A stretch of 9,504 nt of DNA from JBEAOO01 sp041164825. GTDB taxonomy: Bacteria; Pseudomonadota; Gammaproteobacteria; Burkholderiales; Burkholderiaceae_C. Positions 1 to 9,047 of this stretch are shown piece after piece (positions within the stretch are counted from its first letter, which is position 1; each line of letters begins with the position of its first letter). The translations under genes and the position numbers were made by a program. The notes under the pieces are model-generated. The model was not told the DNA's origin. It was given only the letters and a program-made list of their open reading frames with translations, and did not search any database. Where the stretch lies: assembly GCA_041164825.1 (NCBI GenBank), contig JBEAOO010000037.1, positions 1 to 9,504 on the forward strand. Direction: 5' to 3'.

Positions 1-704
1 AACTGGATCTGGCGGTCGAGCCAGGCTTCGAGCCACTCGGGGTTGGGCAGGCGACTTTGCACCGTGTCGCGCGGGAACAGGCTTTGGTTCACGTGCAGAT
101 TGGTCGGGTGCAGCGCTTGGGCAGTGCGGCGGGCACTGGCCATCAGCACGCCCACCTTGGCAAACGCAGCGCGAGCTTCGTCGCCAAACTTGACCATGGC
201 GCGCTTCATGTAGCGCAGGTAGGCGCCTCCGTGGCGGGCTTCGTCGCGGGCCAGGGTTTCGTAGATGGCCTTGATCACCGGCTCGTGGTGCCACTCGGCG
301 GCGCGGCGGTACCAGTGGTTGAGGCGGATCTCGCCGCAGAAGTGCAGCATCAGCGTTTCAAGCGCCGGGGCGGGGTCGAACTCGAAGCGCACCTCTTGCA
401 GCTCGGCCTCGGTGGGCACGAGGTCGGGGCGGAAGCGGCGCAGGTACTCCATCAGCACCAGCGAGTGTTTTTGCTCTTCAAAGAACCACACGCTCATGAA
501 GCCGCAGAAGTCGGCGTCGTCCTTGTTGTCACGCAAAAACATCTCGGTGGCCGGCAACGCCGCCCACTCGGTGATGGCGTTCATCTTGATCGTCTGGGCC
601 TGCTCTTCGCTCAACTGGCTGGCGTCAAACCGCTCCCAGGGGATGTCGGTGTCCATGCTCCAACGCACGGCTTCGAGCTGCTTGAAAAGTTCGGGGTACA
701 GCAT
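1..704 (-). CDS. Ferritin-like di-iron protein, 3' end cut by window edge
   Basis: The reading frame is open from ATG at 704 to the left edge, giving 234 complete residues and no stop, so the C-terminus is missing. It begins MLYPELFKQLEAVRW. The helical protein has the spacing of carboxylate-bridged di-iron enzymes: E46 (or E54) in the first helix, E77-x-x-H80 (EEQKH), E125 in CGEIRLNHWY, and E155-x-x-H158 (DEARH). This Glu / ExxH / Glu / ExxH pattern is shared by ferritin-like oxidases such as acyl-ACP desaturases and AurF-type N-oxygenases. The start is supported by AAAGG on the minus strand 8 nt upstream. The gene is divergent from the peroxidase gene. An oxidase or desaturase acting on a carrier-bound or lipid substrate is plausible, but the substrate cannot be read from the sequence. 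The plus-strand frames over this stretch are antisense shadows. The family call is firm; the function is open. Confidence 0.85.
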   Translation of the reverse strand, partial: MLYPELFKQLEAVRWSMDTDIPWERFDASQLSEEQAQTIKMNAITEWAALPATEMFLRDNKDDADFCGFMSVWFFEEQKHSLVLMEYLRRFRPDLVPTEAELQEVRFEFDPAPALETLMLHFCGEIRLNHWYRRAAEWHHEPVIKAIYETLARDEARHGGAYLRYMKRAMVKFGDEARAAFAKVGVLMASARRTAQALHPTNLHVNQSLFPRDTVQSRLPNPEWLEAWLDRQIQ

Positions 705-712
705 GGGGACCG

Positions 713-717
713 CCTTT
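713..717 (-). promoter_or_regulatory. Ribosome binding site of the ferritin-like gene
   Basis: On the minus strand this reads AAAGG, 8 nt before the ATG at 704. It is a good match to the anti-Shine-Dalgarno sequence at a normal distance and it fixes the start. Confidence 0.6.
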
Positions 718-731
718 CGTGTTTGCTTTGA

Positions 732-737
732 ATTTTA
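732..737 (-). promoter_or_regulatory. Candidate -10 box for the ferritin-like gene
   Basis: The minus strand reads TAAAAT, five of six matches to TATAAT, in the only AT-rich patch of the divergent region. Transcription would begin near 725 and give a leader of about 20 nt. No convincing -35 lies 16-18 bp upstream. The 8-bp palindrome GTGCGCAC (740-747) directly abuts the -10, which suggests an activator- or repressor-dependent promoter. This is inference from sequence only. Confidence 0.3.
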
Positions 738-813
738 GTGTGCGCACTGTGACATTCCGCCGAATGGCAGGGCAGCAACGGCATGGGGCGGGCAGGGTCT
801 TGCGAGTCTGCCA

Positions 814-819
814 TTGACA
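814..819 (+). promoter_or_regulatory. Possible -35 element upstream of the peroxidase gene
   Basis: TTGACA is a perfect sigma70 -35 hexamer, 57 bp before the chosen peroxidase start. No good -10 hexamer follows at 16-18 bp (the bases there are GC-rich), so the promoter is unproven. Confidence 0.2.
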
Positions 820-875
820 GCCGCAGCACAGGCCCACACAGTGGATTGATGCCTTGCTCTCAACGGGTTACCTCC

Positions 876-1508
876 ATGTCATCGATCGTTCTCGCCGTTC
901 GCCGCCTCACCTGGGCCACCAGCTTGGCGCTGACAGCGTTTGGGCTGCTGGCCGCCTTCTGGGCGCCGTCGGCCCAGGCCGCGCCCGCCGCCGCCAAGGC
1001 CAACGGCACCACCCCCTGCCCCGCCCTGCTGCAACGCTCACTGCCGCGTTTGCAAGATGAAAAACCGCAATCACTCTGCCAGTGGGCGGGCCACGTGATC
1101 GTCGTCGTCAACACGGCCAGCTTCTGCGGCTTCACGCCGCAGTACAAGGCGCTGGAAACCCTGCATGCGCGCTACGCCAGCCGCGGCCTGGTGGTGCTGG
1201 GTTTTCCGTCCAACGACTTCGGCCAGCAAGAGCCCGGCGACGCCAAAACCATTGCCGATTTTTGCGAGAACACCTTTGGCGTGAAGTTCCCGATGTTCAG
1301 CAAAACCCGCGTCAAGCCCGGCGGCGACGGACCGGTCGAACCCTTCTACGCCGAACTCGCCAAGCGCACCGGCCAGGCGCCGGGTTGGAACTTCCACAAG
1401 TACCTGATTGCCCGCGACGGCAACGCGGTGCAGAGCGTCGTCAGCGATGTCGATCCGCTCTCGCCCGCCTTCATTGTCGCCGCAGAAAAACTACTCAATG
1501 CAAAATGA
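876..1508 (+). CDS. Exported Cys-type glutathione peroxidase (thiol peroxidase)
   Basis: This is a glutathione-peroxidase-fold enzyme that reduces hydroperoxides, including organic or lipid hydroperoxides, using a thiol donor. Numbered from the ATG at 876 (210 aa), the peroxidatic cysteine is C84 in NTASFCGFTPQY. The partner Gln is Q118 in SNDFGQQEPG, and W171-N172 (GWNFHKYL) completes the tetrad. C130 (FCENTFGVKFPMF) sits where non-selenium members carry a resolving Cys, so thioredoxin-like reduction is likely. C48 and C68 are further cysteines. The start at 876 gives a typical signal peptide: R9-R10, a hydrophobic core at about 14-30, then SAQA before APA. A periplasmic location follows. 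In-frame ATGs at 783 and 849 would bury the signal and are less likely; the Shine-Dalgarno sequence is weak for all three. The gene lies upstream of the lipid-modification operon, separated by 338 bp. Confidence 0.9.
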   Translation: MSSIVLAVRRLTWATSLALTAFGLLAAFWAPSAQAAPAAAKANGTTPCPALLQRSLPRLQDEKPQSLCQWAGHVIVVVNTASFCGFTPQYKALETLHARYASRGLVVLGFPSNDFGQQEPGDAKTIADFCENTFGVKFPMFSKTRVKPGGDGPVEPFYAELAKRTGQAPGWNFHKYLIARDGNAVQSVVSDVDPLSPAFIVAAEKLLNAK

Positions 1509-1542
1509 GAACTGATGAGTTATATTAAATACTCATCAGTTC
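1509..1542. repeat. Perfect 12-bp inverted repeat around an AT-only loop
   Basis: GAACTGATGAGT (1509-1520) and ACTCATCAGTTC (1531-1542) are exact reverse complements separated by TATATTAAAT. The repeat starts one base after the peroxidase stop codon. The stem is only moderately GC-rich and no T-run follows on either strand, so it is a poor intrinsic terminator. The symmetry and AT-rich centre fit an operator overlapping a -10-like sequence for the operon downstream, or a transcript-end hairpin of the peroxidase mRNA. Confidence 0.6.
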
Positions 1543-1846
1543 ACGACGCACATGCTGCGCCGCCGCCATGTGCCCGTTGCCCCGTGTTGTTGCGCTCTCA
1601 GCCGCTCAAGCCCGCCGCCGCACAGGCACGGAACTTCGCAGCGGCCGCGCGCACCAATGGTCACGCCAGACGGGTCCGGCCCGGTCAGGCACCGTTTTCC
1701 TGCTGCACAGCCCGCTGGCTTCGGCCGCGGCCCCCTCCGGGATCGCTTTCAACTCCCTCCTCCCTCCCTGTTGGGTCTCGGGGCGCTGTGCGGCGGCTTT
1801 TGTTTCGTTGAACCCGCCCAGCACCGCGCTGCGGGGCGCCTGAATC
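1543..1846 (+). other. Non-coding leader upstream of the lipid operon
   Basis: This stretch of about 300 bp has no convincing gene. The open frames across it are low-complexity (Pro, Arg, Ala, Cys), resemble no family I know and have no Shine-Dalgarno sequence. It holds a pyrimidine tract at 1753-1769, with C-runs at 1755-1757, 1759-1760, 1762-1764 and 1766-1768. A small T-rich patch lies at 1797-1806 and a weak GGGG about 9 nt before the next ATG. I looked for the ChrR-linked sigma factor promoter (TGATCC, then TAAG after about 18 bp) and found none. The operon promoter is probably here or at the inverted repeat, but I cannot place it. Confidence 0.5.
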
Positions 1847-3231
<1,385 letters not shown>

Positions 3232-3232
<1 letters not shown>

Positions 3233-4026
3233 TGCCCACCACCACGCCATCCGTTCAGCCCCTGCTCGGCCTGGGCCAAGTGCGCCACACGCGCCGCCAC
3301 CCGGTGCGCCGGGCCTTCGCCTACCCCACCTATTTTTTGCTGCTGCCCCTTCGCCAACTGCGCGCCACGCCCAGCGAGGTGCTCCAACGCAACCGCTTCG
3401 GCCTCATCAGCTTCCACGACCGCGACCACGGCGATGGCCGCGCCGACTGCCTCGGCTGGATCGACGAGGTGCTGGCGCGCGAGGGCATCACCGACGCCAC
3501 CGGCGAGGTCTGGCTGCACAGCTACCCGCGTGTGCTGGGCGTCACCTTCAAGCCGGTGAGCTTTTGGTACTGCCACCGCGCCGACGACTCGTTGGCCGCC
3601 ATCGTGGTGGAAGTGAACAACACCTTTGGCGAGCGTCACTGCTACCTGCTGGCCGGCGACGAGGTGCAGTTCGGCCGCGAGTTGTGGGCCCACAAGGTGT
3701 TCCATGTGTCGCCCTTTTGCGAGGTCAGCGGCAGCTACCGCTTCCGCTTCATGCGCACCGACATCGGGGCGGCGCGCCGCGCGCCCGCGCGCACGGTCGT
3801 GCGCATTGACCACGACGACGCGCACGGCCGGCCGCTGATCGAAACCAGCGTCAGCGGCGAGCTCGCACCCCTCACGGCCGCACGCGCGCGCCAGGCCTTT
3901 TGGGGCATGCCGCTGATGACCCTGGGCGTGATCGTGCGCATCCACTGGCAGGCGCTGCAGCTGTGGCGGCAGCGCCTGCCTTTTTTCCGCAAACCCACGC
4001 CGCCGGCCTCGCTGGTGAGCCGCTGA
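3232..4026 (+). CDS. DUF1365 family protein
   Basis: This 264-aa protein has the hallmarks of DUF1365: an early H-x-R-x-x-P element (VRHTRRHPVRRAFAYPTYF), then NRFGLISFHDRDHG, SYPRVLGVTFKPVSFWYC and VVEVNNTFGERHCYLL. The family is of unknown biochemical function. It is found repeatedly beside COG2907 flavoproteins and CFA-synthase-like methyltransferases, so a role in making or handling a modified acyl chain is a contextual inference. The chosen ATG overlaps the flavoprotein stop as TGATG, which suggests translational coupling. An in-frame ATG at 3190 would add 14 residues (MGRCPCCGGSGERV) inside the upstream gene and is unlikely. There is no signal peptide. The conserved His, Asp and Glu residues could bind a metal, but this is not established. 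Confidence 0.9.
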
Positions 4027-4060
4027 TGACCCCTTTTTTGAACCCACAGGCACCGACGCG

Positions 4061-5287
4061 ATGAGCCACCCCACCGCCACGTCCCTCAGCCGCCCCAACC
4101 TGCCGGCGCGCACGCCCTGGGCGGCGCGCAGCGTGCTGAGTTTGCTGGCCAGGCTGCAACACGGCCGGCTCGATGTGCAGCTGCCCGATGGCACGCTGCT
4201 GAGCTTCGGCCACGAGCGCGAAGGCACGCCGCGCGCCGCGCTGCAACTGCACAACTGGCAGCTGTTTGGCGCCGTGCTCAAGTCGGGCGACATCGGCCTG
4301 GCCGAAACCTTCATCGCGGGCGACTGGCACACGCCCGACCTGACCGCGCTGCTCACACTCTGCGTGGCCAACCGCGATGCGCTCGAAGGCGCGGTGTATG
4401 GCGGCTGGTGGGGCTCTTTGCTCCACCGCGTTCGCCACGCCTTCAACCGCAACTCGCGCCGCGGCAGCCGCAAAAACATCCACGCCCACTACGACCTCGG
4501 CAACGATTTTTACCGCCTGTGGCTCGACCCGACGATGAACTACTCGAGCGCCTGGTTCGAGGGCGACCGCAGCGCGCCGATGGAGCGCGCGCAATGGGCC
4601 AAGGTGCAGCGCGCTTTGCGCGAATGCGACGTGCAGCCGGGCCAGCGCGTGCTGGAGATCGGCTGCGGCTGGGGCGCGCTGGCCGAGTGCGCGGCGCGCG
4701 ATTTTGGCGCCACGGTGACGGGCGTGACCCTGTCGAAAGAACAATTGGCCTGGGGCCAGCAGCGGCTGAAAACCGCCGGCTTGGCGGGCGAGTTGCGCTA
4801 CCAAGACTACCGCGACATCAGCGACGGCCCCTTCGACGCGGTGGTGTCGATCGAGATGTTCGAGGCGGTGGGGCGGGAATACTGGCCCACCTACTTTGCC
4901 GCACTGCGCGACCAGCTGAAGCCCGGTGGTCGCGCCTGCGTGCAGAGCATCACCCTCCGCGACGACTTGTTTGCACGCTATGTGCGCTCGACCGATTTCA
5001 TCCAGCAGTACATCTTTCCGGGCGGCTTGTTGCCCAGCCCCAGCGCCTTCCGCGAAGCCGCGGCAGCAGCCGGCCTGAAGGTGGTGCGTGAACTCGACTT
5101 CGGGCTCGACTACGCCGAGACGCTCAAGCGCTGGCGCGAGCGCTTTTTGGCGCAAGACATCGCCGTGCGCCGCTTGGGTTTTGACACCCGCTTCATGCGC
5201 ATCTGGGAGTTCTACCTCGCCTACTGCGAAGCAGCCTTCACGCAGCACAACACCAGCGTCATGCAGTTCACCCTGCAGCGCGATTGA
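4061..5287 (+). CDS. CFA-synthase-like SAM-dependent fatty acyl methyltransferase
   Basis: This 408-aa enzyme of the cyclopropane-fatty-acyl-phospholipid synthase family (COG2230) transfers a methyl from S-adenosylmethionine to the double bond of an unsaturated phospholipid acyl chain at the membrane. Residues 1 to about 135 are the N-terminal domain. The SAM site is VLEIGCGWG (197-205). Family motifs follow: IEMFEAVG (264-271), YIFPGGLLPS (317-326) and FGLDYAETL (347-355). Aligned by eye with E. coli Cfa, E268 and Y351 match the bicarbonate ligands E239 and Y317. However, S163 (YSSAW) replaces C139 and Q295 (VQSITL) replaces H266. The enzyme may therefore make a methylated unsaturated chain, like the UfaM methylases, instead of a cyclopropane ring. 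A 34-bp gap separates it from DUF1365 and the Shine-Dalgarno sequence is weak. The family is sure; the product is uncertain. Confidence 0.92.
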   Translation: MSHPTATSLSRPNLPARTPWAARSVLSLLARLQHGRLDVQLPDGTLLSFGHEREGTPRAALQLHNWQLFGAVLKSGDIGLAETFIAGDWHTPDLTALLTLCVANRDALEGAVYGGWWGSLLHRVRHAFNRNSRRGSRKNIHAHYDLGNDFYRLWLDPTMNYSSAWFEGDRSAPMERAQWAKVQRALRECDVQPGQRVLEIGCGWGALAECAARDFGATVTGVTLSKEQLAWGQQRLKTAGLAGELRYQDYRDISDGPFDAVVSIEMFEAVGREYWPTYFAALRDQLKPGGRACVQSITLRDDLFARYVRSTDFIQQYIFPGGLLPSPSAFREAAAAAGLKVVRELDFGLDYAETLKRWRERFLAQDIAVRRLGFDTRFMRIWEFYLAYCEAAFTQHNTSVMQFTLQRD

Positions 5288-5293
5288 GTTGCA

Positions 5294-5856
5294 GTGAACG
5301 AACCCGCCATGCCGCTGACGCGCCGCGCTTGGGTGCTGGCGTTGCTGGCTCCCGCCGTGGCGCGGGCGCAGGTCGCGGCGCCACCGCCCGAGGTACAGCG
5401 CGCGCTGCCGCAGGCGCAGTTGCAAGGCGAAGGGCGATTGCGCTTTCTCGGCCTGCGCATTTACGACGCGCGCTTGTGGGTGGCGCCGGGCTTGGAGGCG
5501 TTGGCGTTTGCACGTGTCCCGCTGGCGCTGGAGCTGATCTACGCGCGCAGTCTGAAGGGCCGCTTGATTGCCGAGCGCAGCCTCACCGAGATGGCGCGCG
5601 GCGGCCCGATCGACGCGGCGCAGCGCAGCGCGTGGCTGGCGGCGATGGTGGGGCTGTTCCCTGATGTGAACGAGGGCGATCGCCTCACCGGCGTGTTCAG
5701 CCCGGGCTTGGGCGCCGCGTTTCACGTCAACGGCACGGCGTTGGGCGAGGTGCGCGACGCAGCCTTTGCCGAGCGTTTCTTGGGCATCTGGCTGAGCCCA
5801 CTCACCTCAGAGCCCGCGCTGCGCCAGGCCTTGCTGAATGGCGGGCGGATCACACC

Positions 5857-5860
<4 letters not shown>
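5294..5860 (+). CDS. Exported chalcone-isomerase-fold protein
   Basis: This small protein of the bacterial chalcone isomerase-like family has 188 aa from the GTG at 5294, or 183 aa from the ATG at 5309. The family signature is GRLRFLGLRIYDARLWV, followed by the helical middle (LELIYARSLKGRLIAERSL) and the C-terminal FLGIWLSP. The N-terminus MPLTRRAWVLALLAPAVARA is a cleavable signal peptide ending ARA before QVAAPPP; TRRAWVL resembles a twin-arginine motif but could also be ordinary Sec. The start is uncertain: the GTG is 6 bp after the methyltransferase stop, while the ATG gives the more compact signal peptide, and neither has a good Shine-Dalgarno sequence. The bacterial proteins are not known to be flavonoid enzymes. 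Plant members of this fold include fatty-acid-binding proteins, so a periplasmic lipid-binding role fits the operon. That is inference. Confidence 0.82.
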
Positions 5861-7223
<1,363 letters not shown>

Positions 7224-7227
<4 letters not shown>

Positions 7228-7793
7228 AACGCCGCACCTTGATGCTCGGGGCCCTGGCGGCGCCCGTGCTGATGACCACCCTGGCCGGCTGCGCCAGCCC
7301 GCCTGCGCCGGCCGAGTACACGGCGCAAACGCCAGCGCTCGACCTGCGCAGTTATTTCAACGGCGACATCACTGCGCACGGCCTGTTCACCGACCGCGCC
7401 GGCCGGGTGGTGAAGCGCTTCAACGTGCTGATGCGCTGCCAGTGGACGGGCGATGACGGCGTGCTCGACGAGGCCTTCACCTACAGCGACGGCAGCATCC
7501 AGCGCCGCATCTGGCGCCTCAAAAAACTGCCCGATGGCCGCTACACCGGCCAGGCCGACGACGTGATCGGCACGGCCAGCGGCCAGCAAGCCGGCAACGC
7601 CTTCCAGTGGGGCTACACGCTGCGCTTGCCGGTGGATGGCCGCGAGTTCGAGGTGCAGTTCGACGACTGGATGTTTTTGATGACACCCACCGTGATGCTC
7701 AACAAGGCAGTGATGAGCAAGTGGGGCTTCCGGCTGGGCGAGGTGACGCTGGTGTTCATCAAACCCGGCAGCACACCGGTCAGCACGCCATGA
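7224..7793 (+). CDS. DUF3833 family lipoprotein
   Basis: This 189-aa protein has a lipoprotein signal peptide: K2-R3-R4, a hydrophobic core (about 6-19), and lipobox L20-A-G-C23. The residue after the Cys is Ala, not Asp, so Lol-dependent sorting to the outer membrane is expected. The body matches DUF3833: LDLRSYFNGDITAHGLFTDR, then FTYSDGSIQRRIWRLKK, then the acidic/aromatic FDDWMFLMTPTVMLNKAVMSKWGF. The repeated beta-strand pattern suggests a barrel-like or lipocalin-like fold able to hold a hydrophobic ligand; this is my inference. ATGA overlaps tie it to the permease upstream and the dehydrogenase downstream. The family has no assigned reaction but recurs in lipid-modification operons with CFA-synthase-like enzymes. 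A role in handling modified lipids at the outer membrane would fit. Confidence 0.9.
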
Positions 7794-8563
7794 GCCTGAA
7801 CCCGCGGTTTGCCGACTGGCGCGGCCAGGTGGTGTGGTTGGTGGGCGCCTCCAGCGGCATTGGCCTGGCGACAGCGCAGCTGCTGCACGCCCGAGGCGCG
7901 CGCGTGGCGGTGTCGGCGCGCCAAGTGGACGCCGTGCAGGCCTTTGCGGCCACCCACCCGGGCAGCCTGGCACTGCCGCTGGACGTGACCGAGCCAGCCG
8001 CACTGGCTCAGGCCATGAGCCAGCTGTGCGCCACGCTCGGCCCGCCCGATCTGGTGGTCTATTGCGCCGGCCACTACCTGCCCATGCGGGCCACGGCGTT
8101 TTTGCTCACCGAGGCCACACGCCATGTGCAGGTCAACCAGATCGGCGCGCTCAACCTGCTGGCCGCCGCGCTGCCCACCTTGAGGGCGCGCGGGCGGGGC
8201 CACCTCAGCCTGGTGGCCAGCGTGGCCGGCTACCGCGGCTTGCCCAATGCCCTGGCTTACGGCCCCACCAAGGCCGCGCTGATCAACCTGGCCGAAGTGC
8301 TGTACCTGGATCTGCACGAGCTGGGCCTGGGCGTCTCGGTGGTGAACCCGGGCTTTGTGGCCACGCCGTTGACGCAGCACAACGAATTCACCATGCCCGC
8401 GCTGATCACGGCCGAACAAGCGGCACAGGAGATGGTGGCGGGCTGGGAGCGCGGCCTGTTCGAGATCCACTTCCCCAAACGCTTCACCCGCGTGCTCAAG
8501 GCCATGCGCTGGCTGAGTGATGGCCTCTACTTCAAAGCCATCCGCCGCGCGACGGGGCTCTGA
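7790..8563 (+). CDS. Short-chain dehydrogenase/reductase (SDR)
   Basis: This 257-aa classical SDR uses NAD(P)(H) to interconvert an alcohol and a carbonyl. It has G19-A-S-S-G-I-G25 for the cofactor, YCAG (91-94) in place of NNAG, and the complete catalytic tetrad N116, S144, Y157 and K161 (YGPTK). R44 after strand 2 (SARQVD) hints at NADP(H) preference. The substrate-loop region (VATPLTQHNEFTMPALITAEQAA) and the tail FPKRFTRVLKAMRWL resemble SDRs annotated as acting on fatty acyl or steroid-like substrates. The start overlaps the lipoprotein stop as ATGA. An in-frame ATG at 7607 would add 61 residues translated from the lipoprotein gene in another frame and is rejected. A role in reducing or oxidising a modified acyl chain fits the operon but is unproven. 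Confidence 0.92.
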   Translation: MSLNPRFADWRGQVVWLVGASSGIGLATAQLLHARGARVAVSARQVDAVQAFAATHPGSLALPLDVTEPAALAQAMSQLCATLGPPDLVVYCAGHYLPMRATAFLLTEATRHVQVNQIGALNLLAAALPTLRARGRGHLSLVASVAGYRGLPNALAYGPTKAALINLAEVLYLDLHELGLGVSVVNPGFVATPLTQHNEFTMPALITAEQAAQEMVAGWERGLFEIHFPKRFTRVLKAMRWLSDGLYFKAIRRATGL

Positions 8564-8584
8564 GCGTGTGACACCATCCAGCGC

Positions 8585-9025
8585 ATGAGCCCCCCTCGCC
8601 ACCCCGACCCGCGCGTGCACGACGTGATCGCCTTTTTTGAGCGCCTCACGCCCGCCGATCTGCCCCGTTTCGGCGCGCTCTACGCGGCCAACGCACAGTT
8701 CAAAGACCCGTTCAACGAGGTGGTGGGCGTGCCCGCCATCCAGGCCATCTTTGCGCACATGTTCAACACGCTGGATGGGCCGCGCTTTGTGGTGACGCAG
8801 GCGGTGAGCGAGGGCGATCAGGCCTTTTTAGTGTGGGATTTCCACTTCCATTTCAAGAGCGGCGGCGCGCTGCAAACCATCCGCGGCAGCTCGCACCTGC
8901 GCTTTGACGACGCCCACCGCATCAGCCTGCACCGCGACTACTGGGACGCGGCCGAAGAGCTGTACGAGAAGCTGCCCGTGCTGGGCGCACTGATGCGCTG
9001 GGTGAAGCGCCGCGCATCGCGATGA
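8585..9025 (+). CDS. NTF2/SnoaL-like fold protein
   Basis: This 146-aa single-domain protein has an NTF2-like (SnoaL-like) cone fold: an N-terminal helix (VHDVIAFFERLTPADLPRFGALYAANAQFKDPF), GVPAIQAIFAHMFNTL, then beta strands (FVVTQAVSEGDQAFLVWDFHFHF) and a final RGSSHLRFDDAHRISLHRDYWDAAEELYEKLP. Such folds bind small hydrophobic ligands or act as isomerases or hydrolases. D37-P-F and the strand residues could line the pocket. The start follows the SDR stop by 21 bp. It is the last gene of the operon; a convergent corA-like gene ends 22 bp beyond its stop. NTF2-like proteins are frequent companions of this SDR, flavoprotein, DUF1365 and methyltransferase set, so action on a modified lipid is a reasonable guess. 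Confidence 0.85.
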   Translation: MSPPRHPDPRVHDVIAFFERLTPADLPRFGALYAANAQFKDPFNEVVGVPAIQAIFAHMFNTLDGPRFVVTQAVSEGDQAFLVWDFHFHFKSGGALQTIRGSSHLRFDDAHRISLHRDYWDAAEELYEKLPVLGALMRWVKRRASR

Positions 9026-9047
9026 GCGGCGGCGGCGCTCAGCCCCC

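Noticed and set aside
57..731. Plus-strand frame of 224 aa over the left edge
   Set aside because: It is antisense to the ferritin-like gene, whose frame has conserved ExxH motifs and a ribosome binding site. The plus-strand protein is His/Gly/Leu-rich and resembles nothing.
753..766. Small hairpin CATTC-CGCC-GAATG in the divergent promoter region
   Set aside because: A five-base stem is common by chance and no function can be assigned.
1509..1542. Rho-independent terminator for the peroxidase gene
   Set aside because: The stem is good, but no T-run follows on either strand and the stem is not GC-rich. It is kept as an inverted repeat only.
1630..1636. GGAACTT as an extracytoplasmic sigma -35 element
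   Set aside because: The hexamer fits, but there is no TCnnA-type -10 within 15-18 bp; the nearest candidate is about 24 bp away.
3872..5725. Minus-strand frame of 617 aa, and similar long antisense frames at 2159-3250, 3136-4479, 5722-7095 and 7613-8758
   Set aside because: Stop codons are scarce in high-GC DNA opposite real genes. These products are Arg/Ala/His-rich without family motifs, and they lie fully opposite well-identified proteins.
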